Part shown: one piece after another, positions 13,153 through 18,144 of the stretch
Position numbering within the stretch: position 1 is the stretch's first letter
Layout of the letters: each line of letters opens with the position of its first letter
Source of the DNA: Saprospiraceae bacterium
GTDB lineage: Bacteria > Bacteroidota > Bacteroidia > Chitinophagales > Saprospiraceae
Length of the DNA: 18,144 bases
Direction: 5' to 3'
Assembly: GCA_015494245.1 (NCBI GenBank)
Contig: WGBN01000220.1
Span: forward strand, 1 to 18,144
The notes under the pieces: generated by a model
The model's database searches: none
What the model was told of the DNA's origin: nothing
Seen by the model: the letters and a program-made list of their open reading frames with translations, nothing else
Position numbers and translations under genes: made by a program

Positions 13153-15813
13153 ATGAAAATCTGGAAAACATTCACCTTAGCCTTGCTTGCAAACTTCGCT
13201 TTGCAGGCGCAAAATTCCCTTACCGACAACTTCAGCGACGGCGACTTCACCGGCAACCCTGCCTGGACGGGAGACCTCGACAAATTTGCCGTGCTCGACC
13301 AGCGCCTGCAACTCTACGACCAGCAAGCGGCCTCCTCGAATGAGGCCCTGCTGATGACCGCGGCCCCCACTTCCCTCAACGACTCCACCAGCTGGGAGTT
13401 TTTCGTGCAACTCGACTTTGCGCCTTCCACTTCCAACCACGCGCGCATTTATCTCGCCTGCTCACAGGCAGACCCCACCGCTCCCAATGCCAACGGCTAT
13501 TACCTCAAAATCGGCGGCATCAGCGGCTCGGAGGATGCACTGACGCTCTACCGGCAGGATGGCGAGACGCACACGGCCCTGCTCTCAGGCTCGGCCGGAG
13601 CCGTGGGAGAAGCTCCGGCAACAGCTCGCGTGCGCATCAGCCGCAACAGCGGGGGGCAGTGGCGACTTTGGGCCGATTACCAGGGCGGCAGCGACTGGCA
13701 ATTCGAAGGCGAAACCACCGATAGCACCTACCCCCAGGGCGAATACTTCGGCTGGCTATGCAAGTACACCTCCACGCGCAACGAAGATTTTTTCCTCGAC
13801 GACCTGCTTATCACACCGCTCTTCCAAGACACCTTCCCGCCACGCCTGCTCTCCGTCCAAGCCTTCTCGCCCGACAGCCTTTTACTCACCTTCGATGAGC
13901 CGCTCGAGGAAGTTTCTGCCTCCGACCCCACCCATTATCTGCTCAGCCCGGGCGGGCAGCCAAGCCAGGCGCGGCTACTGGAAGCAAGCCCAACACAAGT
14001 TTTACTCACTTTCTCCCAGCCCATGCAGCACTTGCAACTCTATAGCCTTTCGGCAAATGCCATCAGCGACGAAGAGGGAAACACCTCCGGAACACAACAG
14101 CTCTCCTTCACTTTCTACAACTGGCCGGACGCACAGCCCTACCAACTGCTCATCAACGAAATCATGGCCGACCCCAAACCGGCCATCGCCCTGCCCGAAG
14201 CGGAGTACATAGAACTCTACAACAACAGCGGCCAGGACCTCCAACTCGAGGGCTACAGCCTGCAGATAGGCGACAAGAGCCGCAGCCTGCCCCCCTTTCT
14301 GCTGCCCGCCGATTCCCTGCTCCTCATCTGCGATGAAGAGGTGGCCGGCCTTTTCGCACCTTTGGGGCTACCTGTAGCTGACAGCCTGGGGCAGAACGGC
14401 AAGTGCATGCCCATCCCGGACATGCCCGTGCTGCCCAATGCAGGCACGGAAATCAGGCTCTTCAACCGCGAAGGCGTACTCCTGCACAGCCTCACCTACT
14501 CAGACGACTGGTACGGCAGCAATGCCAAAAAAGAAGGCGGATGGTCCCTCGAAATGCGCAATCCCCGGGCAGCCTGCCGGATGCAGGGCAATTGGACCGC
14601 CTCAGAAGACCTGCGCGGAGGCAGCCCGGGACGACGAAATTCCGTCTATTTGGCGAAAGCCGACAGCCTGCACGCCAGCTGCCTGCAAGTCTATCCTCTC
14701 ACAGACCAACTGCTCCAACTGACCTTCGACAAAGCCCTCAACCCAAGCCTGCCCCAAACCCATTTCTCCATACAACCCGAGCTCCCCATAGACAGCATCT
14801 ACCTCCAGGAAGGCTCCCCAAACATCCTGCTCCTCGCCCTGACCCAAACCATGCAAAGCGGCACGCTCTACGAACTGCAAATCGCCGACGAACTCACCGA
14901 CTGCCTCGGACTGCCCGTCAACACCGACCAAACACTTCCCTTCGGCCTGCCCGAAGAGCCGAAAGAGGGTGACATCCTCATCAACGAACTGCTGTACGAA
15001 CCCCAAAGCGGAGGCAAAGACTTTATCGAGCTGTACAACGCCTCCGACAAAATTCTCTCTCTCGACGGCCTGCTTCTCGCCAACCTCTGGCAGGGCAGCG
15101 ACTCCATCCAAAGCCTCCAACTGCAACACCTCTTGCTGCCCGACGAACGAGTCGCCCTGACTGAATCCCCTTCCGACATCCTCCAACGATACCAAGTACC
15201 CCACCCCAAACAACTGCTCAGCGCCCAACTGCCGGTATTCGCCCCACCGGAAGGACTCGTCAGCCTGCTGTTTGCAACACCCCAGGGTACCCTGCGCGAA
15301 ATAGACCGCTTTCCCTATTCCGACGAACTGCACAACCCCCTGCTCGCCGATACGCGCGGAATCTCCTTAGAGCGCATCTCCCCGCTCGCACCCACAGATG
15401 AAAGCGAAAACTGGACTTCAGCAGCCCAAAGCGCAGGAGGCGCAACGCCCACAGGCGAAAACTCCCAGCGACTTTCACTTGCCCCCCAGGACAAAAAACA
15501 GGCCCGCTTCTATACCGAATACCGCCTCTTCTCTCCTGACGGCGACGGGTACCGCGACCTGCTGCCCATACGTTATGATTTACAGCAAAACGATGCAAAC
15601 CTCAACTTACTTATCTTTGACCTCGAAGGCAGGCTCTGCAGACAACTCCTTCGAATGCAGTCCATAGGCACCCGGGGGACTCTGTACTGGGCCGGCGAAG
15701 ACGACAGCGGGCAAAGACTGCCGAAAGGAGCCTACCTGATTTGGGTGGAGTGCTTCTTCCCCGACGGGCAGGTCGAACAACACAGGCTGAGCTGCCTGTT
15801 AAATTATCACTAA
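13153..15813 (+). CDS. secreted lamin-tail/Ig-like multidomain protein
   Basis: 886 residues with signal peptide MKIWKTFTLALLANFALQAQ. A beta-rich, concanavalin-like region (about 25-220) comes first. Then there are two copies of a module: an Ig-like SbsA-type domain (about 225-325, FPPRLLSVQAFSPDSLLLTFDEPL; and about 505-600, LQVYPLTDQLLQLTFDKAL), each followed by a lamin-tail domain (about 330-445, LLINEIMADPKP with AEYIELYNNS; and about 605-720, ILINELLYEPQSGGKDFIELYN). The C-terminus (about 785-880, EYRLFSPDGDGYRDLLPIRY) is FlgD/CHU-like, a common end of Bacteroidota surface and secreted proteins. It is likely exported, possibly via the type IX system. The ligand is unknown. Confidence 0.9.
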   Translation: MKIWKTFTLALLANFALQAQNSLTDNFSDGDFTGNPAWTGDLDKFAVLDQRLQLYDQQAASSNEALLMTAAPTSLNDSTSWEFFVQLDFAPSTSNHARIYLACSQADPTAPNANGYYLKIGGISGSEDALTLYRQDGETHTALLSGSAGAVGEAPATARVRISRNSGGQWRLWADYQGGSDWQFEGETTDSTYPQGEYFGWLCKYTSTRNEDFFLDDLLITPLFQDTFPPRLLSVQAFSPDSLLLTFDEPLEEVSASDPTHYLLSPGGQPSQARLLEASPTQVLLTFSQPMQHLQLYSLSANAISDEEGNTSGTQQLSFTFYNWPDAQPYQLLINEIMADPKPAIALPEAEYIELYNNSGQDLQLEGYSLQIGDKSRSLPPFLLPADSLLLICDEEVAGLFAPLGLPVADSLGQNGKCMPIPDMPVLPNAGTEIRLFNREGVLLHSLTYSDDWYGSNAKKEGGWSLEMRNPRAACRMQGNWTASEDLRGGSPGRRNSVYLAKADSLHASCLQVYPLTDQLLQLTFDKALNPSLPQTHFSIQPELPIDSIYLQEGSPNILLLALTQTMQSGTLYELQIADELTDCLGLPVNTDQTLPFGLPEEPKEGDILINELLYEPQSGGKDFIELYNASDKILSLDGLLLANLWQGSDSIQSLQLQHLLLPDERVALTESPSDILQRYQVPHPKQLLSAQLPVFAPPEGLVSLLFATPQGTLREIDRFPYSDELHNPLLADTRGISLERISPLAPTDESENWTSAAQSAGGATPTGENSQRLSLAPQDKKQARFYTEYRLFSPDGDGYRDLLPIRYDLQQNDANLNLLIFDLEGRLCRQLLRMQSIGTRGTLYWAGEDDSGQRLPKGAYLIWVECFFPDGQVEQHRLSCLLNYH

Positions 15814-15825
15814 AGGCAACCCATC

Positions 15826-16182
15826 ATGCCCTTTTTACGAACCTGGATAAAAACCTTCTCCCATGCGATAGATGGCATACGCGAATTGCTCTTTGCCGAA
15901 AAACACTCCGGCATCCTGTGGCTCAGCGCCATCGTCACTGTCGGCATGGGTTTTGCAGTGAAACTGAACAAGACAGAGTGGTGCCTCGTTATCCTCTGCA
16001 TAGGTGCCGTGTTTTCGGCCGAAGCCATGAACTCTGCCCTCGAGCGGCTCACAGATCTCGCATCACCGGACTACCACCCGCTCGCTAAAAAGGCCAAAGA
16101 CCTCGCTGCCGGAGCTGTACTCATACTCGTCATCGCAGCAGCTCTGATAGGCTTGTTGATTTTTGTGCCAAAATTGTGGTGA
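15826..16182 (+). CDS. DgkA-family lipid kinase (diacylglycerol or undecaprenol kinase)
   Basis: 118 residues, the family length, with three hydrophobic helices (about 30-46, 51-68, 94-114). The family signature is present: E66xxN69xxxE73 in EAMNSALERLTD and a KDLAAGAV segment with D92. The N-terminal ErN-type motif of the family reads AEKHSG here, so it is modified. DgkA-type enzymes phosphorylate membrane diacylglycerol or undecaprenol with ATP in the inner membrane; which substrate applies cannot be told from sequence. It starts 12 bp after the lamin-tail gene and is probably cotranscribed with it. Confidence 0.9.
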   Translation: MPFLRTWIKTFSHAIDGIRELLFAEKHSGILWLSAIVTVGMGFAVKLNKTEWCLVILCIGAVFSAEAMNSALERLTDLASPDYHPLAKKAKDLAAGAVLILVIAAALIGLLIFVPKLW

Positions 16183-16210
16183 TTGACAGACGTAGAAAAA
16201 CTCAAAAAAC

Positions 16211-17782
16211 ATGAACACCACACACGCGAAGTTTTTGCCGCCCGCGCCCCCGGCCCCCTGCCTGTCGGCACCCGACAGCAGGCAGGCTAAAGGGGCGGGC
16301 CACCCGCTGCTCTTTCAGAGGCCTCTTCCTCTTACACTTCTTTTATTTTTAGTGTATTTACTGTCTGCCTGCCTCACCAACCTCTATGCACAAGAGCAAT
16401 TGGGTTTGCGCACGGGTAGTTTCAGTGGGGTCAATGCGCTTAGTCTCAATCCTGCGGCGGCTACCGGCATGCCTTTGGCCTGGGATGTCAATCTCGTCGA
16501 AGCGGGAATTTTCGGGCAAACCAACTACGCCTTTGTCAACAACGGCGGTCTGCTTCCCTTTTGGCGGGCGCGCAAAAACCTGATCTTCGACGTACCGGAA
16601 ACGGTCAGCAGCACAGAGCCGCCCATTCCGGGGGCCTTCATCGTTGATTTCAGGACCAACAAGCAACACAAACACCTCGCCATAATCAGCAGCATAACAG
16701 GCCCCTCCTTTTTTGCCAGCCTGCCCGGCGGCAGCAAAATCGGCCTCATCTCGCGGGCGCGCCTCATGCTCATGGGCTATAAAATACCCCCCGTACTCGA
16801 TTACTATACCTATGATGCCAAGCCCAATTTTGAAAACTTTGAAGTGGCCCCATTCCACACCGGCCTGATGAGTTGGAGCGAACTGGGCCTGCACTTCAGC
16901 CACGAATGGGAGACCTGGTACGGCACTTTCGGCTTCGGCATCACGGGGAAGTACCTGCAAGGCTATGAAGCGGCCTTCTTTGACAACAACAAACCCACCA
17001 CCATCGCCAAATTGCCGGGCGACAGCCTGACCAGCATCTCGGCAGACTTGTCCTACGGGCTTACCCTCGGGGCCTTTGAGGAAAACGGCTACCGCTTTGG
17101 CCCTACGGGCCACGGCTTAGGGCTGGACCTCGGCATACAAATCACGGGCGAAGGTACTTATGAGCCACACTCCTGGCGCATGGGCATAGCCCTGCTCGAC
17201 CTGGGGCGCATCCGCTTTGACAAACTGGCTCAAGCCCATCGCGTACAGCTTGACAACAAGACCATCATCCTCGACACCGAGCCGCTGACGCACTTCCAAC
17301 GCACCCAATTTGTTGACACCCTCATAGGAGGCTTCAGCGAGCAGGTATTGGGGGACCCACGGGCTTCGCTTGCCGACAATGCCTTCCAAATGTGGCTGCC
17401 CACAGCGCTCAGCCTGCAGGGCGAAGTCGCCCTGGCCGACGACTTCTTTCTGCACGGCCTGCTCATCCAGCGCCTCGCCTACAGGCCCTCTGTCTCGCGG
17501 GGAAATTTTCTGGCGCTCACCGCCCGCTATGAAAAAAAGTACTGGGGCGTATGGCTGCCGCTCTCCCTGTACAACTACACGGAGTTTCAACTCGGCCTGG
17601 CGCTGAAAGCCGGCCCCCTGACCATAGGCACCGAACGCCTCGCCTCCTTCTTCAGCAACAAACAGTGGGACGGACTCGACTTTTACTTCGCGCTGAAAGT
17701 GCCTCCCTTCAGCCTGCAAAAGACTTTGAAGCCCCAAAGAAGGCACCGGCGCGGCAAGGGCCCTCGCTGTTACGAATTTTAA
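16211..17782 (+). CDS. DUF5723-like outer-membrane protein
   Basis: 523 residues. The N-terminus is unusual: a 38-residue Pro/Ala-rich leader precedes the hydrophobic core (about 39-55) and the site LYAQ (cleavage near 60). LSAC at 51-54 could alternatively be a lipobox. The mature part begins QLGLRTGSFSGVNALSLNPAAATGMPLAWDVNL, the SLNPA..T...W.VNL pattern of DUF5723-type proteins. It continues with alternating aromatic strands typical of a beta-barrel, and ends in a basic tail. The leader coincides with a GC-rich hairpin sequence (16240-16305). No other ATG lies between 16211 and the hydrophobic core, so the start is kept, though a non-ATG start is possible. It lies 28 bp after the dgkA-like gene. 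Function unknown. Confidence 0.75.
   Translation: MNTTHAKFLPPAPPAPCLSAPDSRQAKGAGHPLLFQRPLPLTLLLFLVYLLSACLTNLYAQEQLGLRTGSFSGVNALSLNPAAATGMPLAWDVNLVEAGIFGQTNYAFVNNGGLLPFWRARKNLIFDVPETVSSTEPPIPGAFIVDFRTNKQHKHLAIISSITGPSFFASLPGGSKIGLISRARLMLMGYKIPPVLDYYTYDAKPNFENFEVAPFHTGLMSWSELGLHFSHEWETWYGTFGFGITGKYLQGYEAAFFDNNKPTTIAKLPGDSLTSISADLSYGLTLGAFEENGYRFGPTGHGLGLDLGIQITGEGTYEPHSWRMGIALLDLGRIRFDKLAQAHRVQLDNKTIILDTEPLTHFQRTQFVDTLIGGFSEQVLGDPRASLADNAFQMWLPTALSLQGEVALADDFFLHGLLIQRLAYRPSVSRGNFLALTARYEKKYWGVWLPLSLYNYTEFQLGLALKAGPLTIGTERLASFFSNKQWDGLDFYFALKVPPFSLQKTLKPQRRHRRGKGPRCYEF
16240..16305. repeat. GC-rich palindromic insertion within the leader of the DUF5723-like gene
   Basis: CTGTCGG-cac-CCGACAG (16262-16278) is a perfect hairpin. 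It is flanked by CCTGC (16257-16261) and GCAGG (16282-16286), and outside that by CCCGCGCCCC and GGGGCGGGC. The nested arms resemble a dispersed intergenic palindrome, but here they are translated in frame as a Pro/Ala-rich stretch. Confidence 0.5.
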
Positions 17783-17843
17783 TCTTATTTTTGGTCAGAA
17801 AACCGGAAAGACCGGCACACAAGAATAAGAACCAACTGCTATC

Positions 17844-18144
17844 GTGCTCAACTTCTTTCGCACCAACCAAATTCTGGCAGCCCTGCTCTATCTGCCCTAT
17901 ATGTTGCCTTTTGTGGCAGCTTTTTGGTTGGAGCCTTTCGGCAAAAAAATGCCCATGCAGACGGGATGGCTGTACGACCTCCTTTTCGGCTCTTACGCCG
18001 ACGGGCCGATCTGGAACAGAACGCTTTTCGTTTTTTTCCTCTTTGCCCTGGCACTTTTCGTCACCCAACTGGTAATCAACCGGCAACTCGACCGGACTTT
18101 TACCTTATTTCCGGGTTTGTTCTTCATCCTGTTCGCTTCGGCCT
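17844..18144 (+). CDS. integral membrane protein, N-terminal part (DUF6427-like), cut by window end
   Basis: A reading frame opens after TAA at 17826 and has its first plausible start as GTG at 17844 (MLNFFRTNQILAALLYL...). It runs out of the window at residue 100. Hydrophobic segments lie at about 10-27, 60-75 and 86-100, so it is an inner-membrane protein. The FFRTNQ start and LVINRQLDRTFTLFPGLFFIL resemble Bacteroidota DUF6427 proteins, but I hold that only tentatively. It follows the outer-membrane gene by 61 bp. No TAnnTTTG promoter is seen between them, so cotranscription is likely. Confidence 0.6.
   Translation, partial: MLNFFRTNQILAALLYLPYMLPFVAAFWLEPFGKKMPMQTGWLYDLLFGSYADGPIWNRTLFVFFLFALALFVTQLVINRQLDRTFTLFPGLFFILFASA

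Noticed and set aside
14602..15333. 243-codon minus-strand frame inside the lamin-tail gene
   Set aside because: It is a shadow of the 886-residue secreted protein, which has a signal peptide and recognisable domains.
16358..17113. 251-codon minus-strand frame opposite the DUF5723-like gene
   Set aside because: It is antisense to a gene with clear mature-domain motifs, and has no recognisable protein features.

Overview
The window looks like a chromosomal segment from a member of the Bacteroidota, probably a Saprospiria-type marine or sludge bacterium. The reasons are family content (DUF3857 transglutaminase-like proteins, lamin-tail-domain secreted protein, DUF5723-like outer-membrane protein, signal peptides ending in xAQ), promoters of the TAnnTTTG type, and mostly absent Shine-Dalgarno sequences. 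The genus is a guess; the phylum is well supported.

Region 1 (1-3583) is an accessory island that is visibly more A+T-rich than the rest. On the minus strand it carries a two-gene unit. The first gene is a two-TM, coiled-coil protein with a C-terminal part resembling the putative phage abortive infection (putAbiC) family. After a 23-bp gap comes a 749-residue P-loop ATPase. A good Bacteroidota promoter precedes the pair, and short repeats and REP-like hairpins flank it. This is the best candidate for an undescribed (probably anti-phage) system.

Region 2 (3584-7502, plus strand) holds two tandem secreted DUF3857/transglutaminase-like proteins. The second keeps the catalytic Cys; the first has lost it.

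Region 3 (7503-8590) has no intact gene. It contains a 292-bp MITE-like element with terminal inverted repeats and a 6-bp target duplication, a decayed AAA_14/DUF4143-type ATPase remnant with two tandem repeats upstream, and a 279-bp foldback repeat.

Region 4 (8591-12877, minus strand) is a housekeeping run: aspartate-semialdehyde dehydrogenase, an atypical SDR, an alpha/beta hydrolase, and a C-terminal processing protease. The last three are tightly packed (13-bp gap, then a 4-bp ATGA overlap).

Region 5 (12878-13152) is a divergent intergenic region with four alternating AGACAT/ATGTCT half-sites and an alternating CG/CA tract.

Region 6 (13153-18144, plus strand) is an envelope cluster: a large secreted protein with two Ig-like/lamin-tail modules and a FlgD-like C-terminus, a DgkA-family lipid kinase, a DUF5723-like outer-membrane protein with a hairpin-bearing insertion in its leader, and the start of a membrane protein cut by the window edge.
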